Assembly: GCA_020137815.1 (NCBI GenBank)
Contig: CM035360.1
Coordinates: forward strand, 4,976,121 to 5,040,120
Reading direction: 5' to 3'
Length of the DNA: 64,000 nucleotides
From: Hormiphora californensis
Taxonomy: Eukaryota; Ctenophora; Tentaculata; Cydippida; Pleurobrachiidae
Shown here piece by piece: positions 12,629 through 47,897 of this stretch (positions within the stretch are counted from its first letter, which is position 1; every line of letters begins with the position of its first letter). The notes beneath the pieces are model-generated. The model searched no databases, was not told the origin of the DNA, and was given only the letters and a program-made list of their open reading frames with translations. The translations under genes and the position numbers were made by a program.

Positions 12629-15600
12629 CTAGCCAATGATTCGACTGAGTTTATGCCATTCTCCCCCTCGGTATTTCAATGGTCGAGCAGAGCTGGCTGC
12701 ATCACTTGCATCATCCTCTATCCTAACGTCTGTGGAGTGTCTGTGACAATGTAGGGAAATGTAGTGTTTTGTAAGAAACGAGATATATCCAAAGGTCTGA
12801 CCACATCTCGGTATCGGACACACAATTTTAAGTTCTGGACCCCGTTCTCCTCCAACAAATGTACATACAAATGTCTTCTTTTGTTCGGTGTCTAAGAACC
12901 GCCTAACTTTCAGTTGTGGTCTCGATCCGTAGTAGGGCATGTGTCGCTGTGAAAACACGTGCGGCATCTCCAGTTGTGGTATTGAGCTGTCTGCCTTTCT
13001 TCTACGATCAGGACACAGTCCACAAAAGGAGGTGTACATCCCATACTTATCTCGGATCTTGGAGCACGTGTCCAGGGTATGGCCCTCAGAGGGCTTATCT
13101 GAGAACACCCGTGGACACGTTGTACACGTGTAAAGGAACTGGAAGTGAAGCATCTGGAAGGCGATGACAACTTTGAAAACATCTTCAACGGCAATCTCAT
13201 GACTGGTATGGAGATGTTGGTAGAGATTAGTTCGGTACACAAACCCCGTTCTGCAAATCGAACAAACCACCCTCCAGTCCTTGGAGAAGGGACTCCTCAC
13301 CGGTATACGGGGGTCTACAAAGTGTTTCAGAGAAATGTGACGTGAGAAACTGATTGGTGAATCCCACAGTGCATTGCAGCACCAGTATCTCTCATCACGT
13401 GCAAGGTGTTCCAGATACATGTGTTCCAGCATCACAGTGAGGCTGGTATACGACTTTCCACAGATTCTACACAACCCATCTGTACGGTGCTTCTCGGTCA
13501 CATGTTCCACTAGTTCCGATTTAGTGGATCTTTGTGCCCTGCACAGGGGACAATCCCAGCGATGATTCCCTTTCACCAGGAACATACTGGATCGGAAGCA
13601 AACGTCTTGGTTCGTTGTCTCCGTGGTGGTAGGTGGTTCCTTCCCATCATCACCACCATCCTTGGTGTCTCTCTCAATGTTCAGCTCAACAGTATCCCAA
13701 TCTACTGGTGCAGTTTGTCGAGGAGAGGGAGGAGATTCAGAGATGTCCAGAGCAGAGGTAACAGTAAACTCAACAGGGGTTTCTTTGGGTTTCTTTTTGG
13801 GAGGGCCTTTCTCTTTAGGTGTTGGATCTGGATCAGTAGATGGACAGTCATCTTCCAAATCTATAACAGTGATGCTATTTTTAGAAGCACAATCGGTATC
13901 CCAAGCTACTACTGCACTTGTAATAGGAGGATGGTTCGTTTCTTCAGGTGATTCATCTGGATCATTTGACGGACCAGCATCTTCCAAATCCCTGTTTTTA
14001 GTGATGCTATTTCGAGGATCGCTATAAGGTAATCCAGTTTTTCTAAGTAGATCGGGATTTGCATTACCCAAGTAAAAATCATTTCCAAAATGATCTGAAC
14101 AGATATATCTCCCAAACACGATATGTTTTAGCGATCGTGATGAAGGAAAACTGCGATATATCCACTCTTTCCATTTGTAAGTAAACTCATGAAAGAATAA
14201 CCACTTCCGATGAGTGTGCTTGCTAGTGTCTTTTGAACCAAGTCCACAGATTGAGCAAGATATATTTTCGTCATCGGACGTTAAAGGAATCCACGATGTC
14301 TTCTCCAGTCTCTCTTGCATTGCTTTGTTGAAACCCGGGGCGCTGGGAAAGAGGGTCAAGCTAGGCAACTCTTGTGTTACCTCCGATGTCGAGGAATCGC
14401 CTATTAGTTCAGCATCAGGTATAGCAGAAGATTTCAGTACCATTTTCCCAGCCTGACTCTTGTGGAATGATTCCAGTCTAAAATGATCTGAGCAAATCGT
14501 TTTTAATACATTATGCTTTAAAAGTGAATTTTTCCAACTGTCTTTAACGTGGTAAAAAGCCAGCCACGGTCTACCAAGTTTGCTTTTGTCCTTGGAAGCA
14601 ATACCACAAATAGAGCATTCTTCTTGATGTGTATACTTATAGATGTCTTGTTTATCACTGGAACATGCTTTTACCACTAACTTACCATTAACTAACGGCA
14701 CTGAAAATAAATGTTATTTAAACGTGTATAAACAATAAATGATCACAGCGATCTGAGTGTTATTGGGCAGATGTTTGTTACATGCTGTTATTTGAAATGT
14801 TGCTCTACAGAAACGGTTCACCTTGGCCTTGCTCAGCCGACCTCTTGAAGGAATGCCATCTTACATCATTACCATACCTGGAAAGAGAGAGGTGGGATAC
14901 TGGGATGTTAAGGCCAGAGGGGGGTGTGACGGGGGACATTTAAAAGCAAAAAAGATCTGGGAAATCCTAACCAATCTATGTCCTTCTTTCTCGCCTTCAG
15001 GAATGCAGCCTGTTCATCGTCGGTCAGTTTCCTGATTACAGATCGGTCTGGCCTGTCGTTCGGTTCATCGCTCTCAACTGATGACATTTAGCAAAGTAAG
15101 AAGACACGATAATTAGAAAATTAGAAAATTTCTATTTGATCAAACAGACTTTAGGCAACCATCGGAAATCCAATTAGTGATAGCAATTTGTGAAAAATAC
15201 CTCGTTCCTTAAAACAGTCAACAGGGTAAGCTGTTTTTGTCAACCGAATCTTGCAATTGGGCTCTACTCTGCCCGGTCGTACAAATTGGTCATAAGCAAA
15301 GTGATCCGAACAGATATGAATCTTGGATCGCTTGATATTCAAGTTAACTCCACACAGTGTGACCCATTCCTGGCCCCTTGGTGAATTTTGTCCCGCCGGT
15401 AAAGTATAATCTCTATTATAATTTGGAGATGAACGTCGAAGTGGTGGTCGTTCGTTAGGCGGTATCTAAGCGACAGACTGCTCCTTCATAAAACACTTCA
15501 TATGACGAAAGCTGTAAAGCTGTTATATTCACACTTTCTGAAGTTCCAGTGGAAGATTCTTAATATTCCGAATGACTTTTAACAGGCCAGTCCCCATAGT

Positions 15601-15899
15601 TACCAATTCAGTTGCCATGGCAACCGTGATATTGACGTTGAAAGGGCGAAAAGAACCACCCGGCGAAGCCGGGTAGGTAATCAAAAAGCCCTTACTTGAG
15701 GCGCACCCAATGGGTGCGCTAGTACCTGAAAATTGTGTTTGAAATTATCGCAGTCTGGAAATAGGAATAAAGGTATTACATGTAAAACAGAAACACAGAA
15801 ACTAAAATTAAGCTCTTACCTGACGAAACCGCGATTTTCGACTTTTGGCTCAGTGTTCTTGGTCGAATTGTTACTACAGCCAGGAACATCACAAGACAT
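12629..15899 (-). CDS. Triple THAP / C2H2 zinc-finger protein (long splice form)
   Basis: Model: exons 15820-15899, 15201-15412 and 12629-14700, phases consistent (AG/A, then G/TG), giving 787 aa. The long last exon follows a TTTTCAG acceptor and has no ATG before its first zinc-binding domain, so it must be spliced to upstream coding sequence. The first THAP domain starts MSCDVPGC and continues to EW, CSDHF and a TAYP box. The second (ECSIC... CSDHF... AIP) and third (SCSIC... CSDHF... GLP) lie within the first ~220 residues of the last exon. A low-complexity acidic/proline linker follows. About five C2H2-type fingers come next: CPLCRAQ...H, CRICGKSY...H, a CC variant, CSICRTGF...H and a C-terminal CPIPRCGQTF...H. 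THAP domains bind DNA through a C2CH zinc site and are related to P-element transposase DNA-binding domains. The targets are unknown. The first-to-last exon connection is my inference. Confidence 0.6.
14805..15899 (-). CDS. Single-THAP-domain protein (short splice form)
   Basis: Exons 15820-15899, 15201-15412, 14972-15077 and 14805-14877 join with correct phases at every border and end in TAG, giving 156 aa. The THAP domain occupies about residues 1-90: CDVPGC near the N terminus, a conserved Trp (EWVTLCG), CSDHF, then the RLTKTAYP box. The tail is charged (VESDEPNDRPDRS, RKLTDDEQAAFLKARKKDID) and ends GEPFL. It shares its first two exons with the long zinc-finger form. Exon 2 ends in phase 1, which is compatible with both exon 3 and the big zinc-finger exon. 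The sequence cannot say which form dominates. Alternatively the long exon belongs to a separate gene with an unseen first exon. Confidence 0.75.
15655..15715. repeat. Two GC-rich hairpins in THAP intron 1
   Basis: ACCCGGCGAAGCCGGGT and GGCGCACCCAATGGGTGCGC lie about 25 bp apart. Both are compact perfect stems. No function is assigned. Confidence 0.6.
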
Positions 15900-16189
15900 C
15901 AACCACTGTTTATGGGAATCATTAATAGTGGCACTTGGCAGTATGTAAGTTTAATATAATCATTTATATATAGTGTAAAATAATGGAGCACGCGCCAACA
16001 GCATACGCTTGACATACTCGCTCACTTTCAAAAGTGGTACAGATACACAGCACGAGCATAACAAAACACGAACATACAAGCACGAACGTTCAAAACACGA
16101 ACATATCAGTTGCTAGAACATCGGGAATTTTTTACCATCCGGTCAAGAAAATCTGAAAGGGAAATCTGGACTGAGCTTGCTGTACAGTC
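15900..16189. other. Upstream region of the THAP gene
   Basis: AT-rich, no gene. It contains repeated CACGAACAT-like words at 16038-16110. It is the likely promoter region of the minus-strand THAP gene, though no core motif is certain. Confidence 0.4.
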
Positions 16190-17092
16190 GGGCGCGATTA
16201 TAATCTGGGTGCCTTGCAGCCTATTGACAGGTGCCTGGTGCACGCTAGCAAAAATGAAAAAGAGTACACTTTAAGTTTTTTTAAGACCGACTTTTTTGGC
16301 CAGCGTTAAAATCTGGGTGTTTCGTGAGTGCTGCCAAACGGTTTTTTAGGGTTAGGGCTAAAGTAGGGTTAGGGTTGGGGTTGGGATTAGGCCTTGATAT
16401 TTCCTACCAGATAAACTTTAAATTAGCCAAAACGGTTGAGTGGTTTGGCGGTTAGAGCCATTTTAGTGAATAAATTTTTTTGGCAGCGTGCAGGGCGCGA
16501 TTATAATGTGGGTGCCTTGCAGCCTGTTTACAGGTGCACGCTACCAAACGAGTACACCGAAACCGACTTTTTCAAACGGCTATAGCCACACAACCACATG
16601 GCCAATTTGAGTAAACTAAACGGTATCTGATAAAGAATCGATAGCCCTAACCGATAACCATAAACCAAACTCTGACCAGACCCTAACGGATAGCCCTAAC
16701 CCGTCGTGCGCTAGAACAACGAATTGTTAGCAATGAAAGGCCCCATATTTTAACGTTTTCCCAGCGTGCACCTATAAACAGGCCACGAAACACCCAGATC
16801 GCAGGGGCGGCTCTGCCATGCGGACGATGCGGACGCGTCCGCATTTTTACTTCGGATCGTGGAGAGAAAAAGAAAAATGAGGAGCCTCGGAAATGTTCAA
16901 GTCGTGCAGAAAAGAAAAGAGGTTTATCATCATCATCATCATCAATTAACATTTAATATACCGCTTTATAGCATACATTGGTAAGATAACACTAATAAAA
17001 GAAAAAACTTTACGGATATCTTCCTGCTTTCAAAAGCGGTTTTACTCTACTAGATCATTAGATTAGAGTTCAGAACTAGTTTGTATGAATGT

Positions 17093-18062
17093 TCAAGCGT
17101 CCCTTGGTGCTTCTACCACCCTCTTTCCACGGATTATGTAGTGGGTTCCAGGGGACCGCTTTATTTTCTCCCTCAGCTCAACTACCAGCTGCTTCCGTTC
17201 TTTCCGTTCTTCCTCAGTTCTATCGGGAGAAATAAAAACTTTTTCGAACTTATCAGTCCCTTTTAACAGGCATTTCTTTGACAGGATCGATATTTGAGCT
17301 TCTCTGCTCCTCAGCACAACTTTCACAGGTCTTGCAAATGAGGCCTGCTTTCCCAAGCGCTCCACAGATTTCATTTTCGGAGCCTCTTCAAGCTCAGTAA
17401 AAAGAGACTTTAGTTGAGTTTCAAGCTCAGCACTCTCTTCTAGGCCATGGATGATGATGTTACACCCACGGTCCTCCGAAGCTGCAACGATAGCCGACTG
17501 TATCTTCTTTGGAGCCAGGGCAGTGGCACATTCTTTCTCCAGAACAGATGCAAAACTCTTCAGTTCATGCTGTGCCGTTGTCTGAACAGCGGTGATTTCA
17601 GTTTCTCTCTTTTCGAGTAACTGTCTCTGCATTTTTAGCAGCTCCTCCTGTGCAGCTACCAGATCTCTCTGGGTTTTTATTAGCTCTTCGCTTCGTGTTT
17701 TGAGCTCCTTCTCCAGCTGGTTTATCTTCAAGGTTTCGTAACCCACTGTTAACAACTGTTCTGAAACTGGGAAGGTATGTTCCATAAGAATACGGCATGC
17801 CTCCTCCACAAGGTCTAAAAGCACTGGCTTGTTCAGAGCATTGAGTTTGTTCCTGGAGGGAACTTTCAGATCATTCCATACGTCCTCTGCATGTTGTCCG
17901 CACTGCACTAGGCGCGGGTCAACTTCACCGAACCCACCGGTTAGGGTTAATATCTCTTACCCACTCCACCGTTTGTTCTTGACAGTATCGAATATCTTCC
18001 TCTTCAACGTCTGTTTCCCGCAGGTAGATCCGTATATCCATTTCATCGTCGGAGCTTGTCAT
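17093..18062 (-). CDS. LINE ORF1-like coiled-coil protein, spliced
   Basis: Exon 17961-18062 (ATG, MTSSDDEMDIRIYLRETD..., 34 codons) and exon 17093-17902 join in phase 0 across a 58-bp GTAAGA...GTGCAG intron, giving 303 aa. An acidic N terminus leads to a long coiled coil (about residues 95-165, rich in KELKTRSEELIKTQRDL-type heptads). Then a compact domain follows with GCNIIIHGL, VERLGK, KVVLRS and FISPDRTEEERKER, ending IIRGKRVVE. That order of RRM-like core and C-terminal helical segment matches ORF1 proteins of CR1/L2/L1-type retrotransposons, which bind RNA as multimers. No ORF2, endonuclease or reverse transcriptase follows. A (ATC)n tract lies 150 bp downstream at 16925. It may be a captured or domesticated ORF1. 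Confidence 0.65.
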
Positions 18063-18190
18063 TTTCTTGCTGCCCTCCTGGGCTCTTACATAGACATTTG
18101 CTGAAACTCAATAAATAGTTTTACGTTGTAGTTGATGAAAGTTTGAATCAAGAAAAAGAGCCAGAGAATATAAAAGGAACACGTGTGCGG

Positions 18191-18801
18191 CAGGGACGGC
18201 GCTCGTGGGTGTCCGGGTGTCTGCGGACACCCAGACCAAAATGACGGAGAGAGAAAAGAAGAAAAATAGAAAAAAACAAAAAGAATTTGAAAAAAATCGG
18301 TGAAAACTGCGAAATTTTGGATTTGCGCGCAGCCGGGTGTCCGCAGCTCTGCCGGACACCCAGGTTCACTGCGCGCACCTGTAACGCACGGCAGAGCATA
18401 AAGAGGGTTCTTTCGCGCGCCACAGTGCATTTTGACGTGACCAGGGTGTCCGGTTCACCCAGAAAATTGTGTGAGCGCGCGGATGATTTTTTTTCTCGTG
18501 ATCAGGAAACTTTCATCTTTTTTTCCATTTTTCACAAAAGGAGTTCAGAAATGCTTAAAATCGTTTAAAAGCGCCTCAAAATGTCCGAAATTTTCGGGGG
18601 GCTTCGCCCCCTCAACCCCCACCGGGGCTTGCAGCCCCTGGACCCTGCCTGCGGGGGCTCTGCCCCATACGCCCCCGCCGGGGCTGCGCCCCTGGACCCT
18701 GCTTGAGGGGGGTTTCACCCCCACGCCCCCTGACCGAGGCTGCCGCCCCTGGCCCCGGACACCCAGGGACTTGCTGGGCCGAGGGCCCAGCGCCGTCCCT
18801 G
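18191..18801. mobile_element. Non-autonomous hAT-type element (MITE)
   Basis: Terminal inverted repeats CAGGGACGGCGCT and AGCGCCGTCCCTG are flanked by a perfect 8-bp direct repeat GTGTGCGG (18183-18190 and 18802-18809). CAGGG-type termini with 8-bp duplication are the hallmark of the hAT superfamily. The interior has GC-rich self-complementary blocks (GGGGCTTCGCCCC, GGGGCTGCGCCCC) at 18596-18770. There is no transposase. The frames crossing it are not genes. Confidence 0.9.
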
Positions 18802-19579
18802 GTGTGCGGGTGTACCATCTAGAAAGAGTTTTTTTTTTACAGAAACACAAAGTGTAAGAAAATATAACGGAACACGACTGTGCGGTTGTACCATTATAGT
18901 GTTGTGTTGGCACACGGAGGAGAAAAAGAGTCAACTTTTCTCAAAATTCTTTTTTTTCTTCTCTTTTTTCTCAAAATTTGATGTTTTGAATCGGATTTTT
19001 TGTGTAATTTGCGCGCCATACATATTTTTAGCCGTCGCAGTATTTATTTATCCGCGCGCTACGTCAAAATAGCCAATGCGGGCCGTCCGCAATGGGTATT
19101 TCGACGGAACGCGCGAATTAAACATTTTTCGGCCGCATATTGACCAGAGCGAGCAGCTGAAATGCGACTTTGGCAGATTTTAAAACGCTGGCCTTCCTTT
19201 AATTACAATTCATCGATTTTCAATTTTGACGGTTGAGACGGGTTAAGGTTGCCCGTTAGGGTCTGGTTAGGGTTTGGTTTGGGGTTTTCGGTTAGTGCTA
19301 TCGATTATCTATCAGATGCCGTTTAGTTTACTCAAATTGGCCATGTGGTTGCGTGGCTATAGCCGTTTGAAAAAAGTCGGTCTAATTGTTTTTAAGTGTA
19401 AATTTTTATTTAAACTGAAGTTTAATAAAAATTAGAATTTGGGTGGCGTGCGCTACACGTTAACAAAACAATTCCGTGCACGACTTTGGGGGGTGAACAG
19501 TTGAAAAAATGGACTTTACTCTTTTTGGTAGCGCACACCTGTAAACACGCTGCAAGGCACCCATATCATAATCGCGCCC

Positions 19580-20000
19580 CAATCCCGCCCTCCTGATCAG
19601 TAATCAGGATATATGAATGATCCTGATCAGGCCTGATCAAAATCGGGTTAACTGACCTTCTGAACGCACATTCACGTGCAGTTTACCACACCCCTAGTTT
19701 TTAAACATTGGGCGCCTCTAGTTGGACCTGTTTTGTTTCTCTTCCGGGCTTTGATGGCTTAAAATATACAACAAATCAATTTTTTTCCGACTGTTAGGAG
19801 TCCCACCAGGTCCGATAACATCGCTTATTTTGCAAAGGATATTTATATTAACGAATAAGCGCTTTAGATTGATCGGGAGGACACTTTGTATAAGTTGATC
19901 TTTATTATTATTTTCATACAATTTCCACTGTCCCTCAATATACCGTGTCTCTGGTCCCTGACATGTCACTATACATTATACAACCCATTTCGTATAGGGT
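19580..20000. other. Upstream region of PYROXD2
   Basis: No gene is seen. It begins with a palindromic cluster of TCCTGATCAG/CTGATCAGG words (19611-19645) and runs to the PYROXD2 start codon. The promoter is presumably here. Confidence 0.4.
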
Positions 20001-43678
<23,678 letters not shown>

Positions 43679-46600
43679 AGAACGTTGCGTGGCTGGAATT
43701 TTCCTGTGCGGTTAGAAACCATTCAAGTGAAATATGGACTTATAATGTGGACAATAATTGAGTTATTTTAGCGTGTTATTGTTATCAAAGTTTTGTTTAG
43801 TGATTTCTGTGACGACTGTATGTATGACTTCTGTGAATATGAACTATCTTTTATTTTTAAGTTTTTACGGGCGATCATTATATTTTAATTTAGTGTGATA
43901 TCAAAATATTTTATTCTATTGAATTTTTATCTGGAATTTATTATCTGTAGTTATAGAATCTGATTCTGTGTAAATACTGTATGTTGAAATCTTTACAAAC
44001 TTAAAATAACGGTCTTTAGAACTTTGTCCCCAATTACAGAACTTGTAACAGTCTTCAACAAGATCAATTGTTCGCTCTGTACAAAAGAATGGTATCATGG
44101 AGCTAAACAATAGAAGTTGTAATATGGGGTACACTGAAGCAGCAACAAATAAAGGAGATCCCCGTGTGGTCCAGTTTCCACATTTAACCTCTGTTAACTT
44201 AAATTGCCACCTGCACACTTTTCTCGCTACTAAACATGTAACGCGCGGGGGTTTCCAACCAGACCAAAGTGCGCATCACGCGCGCGTAAACAGACCGTGG
44301 GAAAATTTGCAGAATTGTACCGTTGAGCGGGGAGATTGATCTGTGAGAGTTCGGTAGAGCAACGGAGAAGTACTCGTGGTCGTATCGACACCTGAGGCTA
44401 CTGCAATTACAATTGCAACGGTCCTCTATCTAAGACGTAATTTTTCACGGTGGTAGGCAGCAACAAGCACATTAGAAATAAGAAACCTCGGCTCCATGCC
44501 CAATCGATCAGAGGGAGGGGACAACGTTACCAAGATCTCTACGTTGCCTGCCAGTGCCATTGCCAACCAATTTGAACAAAGTTATAGACGGAGTTTTTTT
44601 GTAACATCAAATAGTAAAATAATTCATTTTTAACATAATCACTGTCTATTATTCTCTCCTCTCTCTCACAAAACATCTAGAAAAAAATACACACTGCACA
44701 ATATTCATACCTCTCTCTCTCATCGTACTATCTATATCATAACTAAGTTTATTTGCCCAAAAACAACAACACAACAACAACCTCATCTCTGAGAGAAGGA
44801 TATATTATAGAAACACTAAGAACCCATTTTTTAGGAAGCTCCTGACCAAGAAGAATCGCGAAAAAGCTTCGCTGTTTCATCTGTATCAAGACCTAAAATA
44901 TTATAATTATGCTACTCACAATTCTACGACTTGTATTCACATTTGAGTCACATATCAATTATATAATGTAGTCACAGTTCTCGAGTTAATTTTTTTGTCA
45001 AATGCGAGTGTGTTCAGGTCTGAGCTAGAAATCTCACGATCAGAGAAACACCGCAGGGGGGAAATTCAAGTGGTTTTGGGGGGAATTACCAATACAAACC
45101 GACACAAAACTAAATCTCTTATTACCTCGAGCTTCTCTTTTTGCACTCATTCTCTCTTAAATCGTGTTCTCTTGGGGTTTTAGGGTTGGGGAGGAAATTT
45201 TAGACACGCAGACGAACAAAAAATCTCTCTCAGATCTCTCTCTTGTATAAAGGTTTAGTTTTAAAAAGCCTAAAAGACACATTCCGTGCATAATAACATA
45301 TTACACCGAGAGTGAATAACCGAGAGAAGTGTCCCAGCACCATTTTTTAGAAAAGCTTGGCTATCAACTTCTTCGGATATTACTCGGTATAATGCGAGGG
45401 GGAGGTCGGGAGAGTTAGAAAAGAAAGAACAACACTGCCCCGCAGTGTTTGCCTCAAATCTCAATACATCCCCACTCCCCACTTTACTGCACAAAAATAG
45501 GGAATAGAAAAACACACATTCACACATCGCGTTCACACAAAAATATTAGCAGGAGGTTGTTAGGAGAAAAACACGTCAGAAAAAGAGAGGATAGAGCGAT
45601 ATGATGGTGGTACAAAAATAACGACATATCTCATCCAGAGAGATGAATTGTCGATAAATATTAAGAGGTCGCCCGAGAGATGGTGCGTGCAGTTGAGATC
45701 TATCTCTCATTCTCCACACATCATTAACACATAGTTCTGTAATCCATTATTGTTATCAATGTATAAAACATAAACAGTAAAAAGGGTATATAGATCGCTG
45801 CAGAATTGTACTTCTCAATTGGGGGTTGTTGAGTAAGTTAACCCCTTACTCAACAGGGAGAGGGTGGAAGAGCATCTCAGAAACACCGGGAAGGGAGTTG
45901 CCATACAGAGAGGGGAATCAGGGAATTGGGAAATAAGGAAGGGTTCACACATTCACACAGGATTTCAGGACAATGTACAAAGTTAAAAGATAGCTAAAAT
46001 CTCAAAATGATTTAGAAGGAAAGGTATCTATAGCTCCGCAGGCGGGGAAACTTCACTTTTAGCTCAGTATGGCGGGGGAGAGAAGTGATCGTTCTGCACT
46101 TAACTATAGATCATATCAATACGGTGGGTATATGGTTCTAATAATTTAAATGTATATAATTATATATTAATATGTACACGCTGACCAAAATATTATTGTT
46201 GTTAAAACACATTGTACTTTTTTTTTGTGTTGTTAATATTATCATGGCTCTCCTCAAAAAATGTGCAAAATTGTTGTTGGCTTTGTGCCAAATTAATCTA
46301 ACCACTATTACCCAATCAGACAATATGATATGGGAAACATGGTCAAAAATATGTGAACAAATTTTATCCTTTAGCAGCCGTTTTCGCTAACTGTTCGTGC
46401 AAATATATAGAGATCCAATACAAAACAACAGAGCCCTGTGAACACACGCACGCACACACACACGCACAGACATGTTGGCTACATGACTACTACCATTCTC
46501 AAAAAACAACATATTTGAAGCGTTAATAAATATTACAGCACCAGAAAATACCTTGATAATTATACACGTGCACACTCACACATACTAATTGTTGCAAATC

Positions 46601-47897
46601 TCTACTGTACTACACACACACGCGTTATCCCTCACGCAGAACTCTCTCACGCGTGAGTATAGGTGTGTGTGCGTGTGTAGTACTGATAATTTCTACCCAC
46701 ATTGTTATATTATTAATATGTACAAATCACATCACCAATTTCACGTTATATAACCCTGCTTAGGTTTACACGTGTCACACGTGTAAACACATTATGAATA
46801 TACCGTGGTATGGGGGTATAATGGGAGGGAGGGGATATGATTTATATATGGCGGGAGGGATGGGAGGGGGAATGAAAATGAAAAAAAAACAATATTTGCC
46901 ACACAAATTACACATTTTGAAGGGATTTATATCGCAACACGGTTACACACATTACTTTTTAAAACTGGAAAAACTTCTCTCGTGATGGGAAGTGGGAGAA
47001 AATGGCACAGTTTGGAGTTTAGCACGTGCAAGTTACCGTGTGCTGGGAGATAGGAGAAATAAGTTAACGTAATTAAAAGGATTGACACGTGTGTATAATG
47101 CACCTCGTAACAGACGGTTACTATGGTTACCACGCGTTACCAAGGATTACACACACGTGCTGGGAGAAAGGGAGAATGGGGGAAATATGTGTACATTATT
47201 ATCGTGAATAATTTACATATATTACCCGCAAAGTTATTCGCTCTTTCTCTCACAAATCAGACACGAGGCACGCATTTTCTTCTATTTACACAATTATTAA
47301 AGCGTGCTCGATCTATATTCCAAAGTACAGTATTAGCTTGCAGCAGCAGTGCAGCAGCAGCAGCTTCGACATCAATTCTCACTTTACACACTCACACACA
47401 CTAGTGTGATATATCACTGCTTCTCTCACTCTACAAATCTACAAAAGAACACACAGTACAATACACCACAGCCCTAACATGATACTGCACGTGTAGAACA
47501 CACGTGATGTATCATGGTATACATGAGTCCAAGGTGATCCCTCATTATACTAACATATGAACGTTCACAGATATTCTAGAATCGGGAATTAGATCCTCGT
47601 CACTACCACTGCACAAGTCACACACTCACAAACACACACAAGAGCGCTTGTTATAGCGCAAAAAATGGGGGGAAACAATCTTTGGGGGATATCGCGAATA
47701 GCCAATAAATTAGGGGAAAACCAAATTGGGTTATTGGGGGAAATAGTGAAAATAGTAGGGAGGGGGTGGTTTCTTACTCCTTGTCTTGTGGGAGAGAGAA
47801 AGTGATAGAGATAAGAGAACAAATTCAAGGTTAGAACCGTCTGAATTTCCCTCTTATCTCCACCTCTCCCTCTACCCACACACATAATATTTCAAAC
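43679..47897. other. Convergent interval between PYROXD2 and the TTP-like gene
   Basis: No convincing coding exon on either strand. AT-rich sequence after 43679 is the probable PYROXD2 3' UTR. Minus-strand sequence below 47897 is the probable 3' UTR of the CCCH gene. Short palindromes occur, e.g. TTTACACGTGTCACACGTGTAAA near 46766 and a TGTTGAGTAAG/CTTACTCAACA hairpin near 45828. Confidence 0.5.

Larger units (their letters stand above)
16190..19579. mobile_element. Large element bounded by inverted repeats, carrying an ORF1-like gene
   Basis: GGGCGCGATTATAATCTGGG plus TGCCTTGCAGC at 16190 is repeated at 16496 and occurs inverted at the right end (about 19530-19579). The inner left copy (16496 to about 16710) and the right arm (about 19240-19579) also share, in inverted order, CAAACGGCTATAGCCAC, ACCACATGGCCAATTTGAGT and AAACTAAACGG. 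The left arm appears duplicated. The interior holds a spliced ORF1-like gene and a younger hAT MITE. TTAGGG-like words occur in both arms. I see no transposase, and no certain target-site duplication. Confidence 0.65.

Noticed and set aside
13145-14456. Plus-strand frames opposite the zinc-finger exon
   Set aside because: Shadows of the long minus-strand exon, which has the zinc-binding motifs.
18471-18934. Open frames on both strands rich in Gly/Pro/Arg
   Set aside because: They arise from the GC-rich foldback interior of the hAT MITE.
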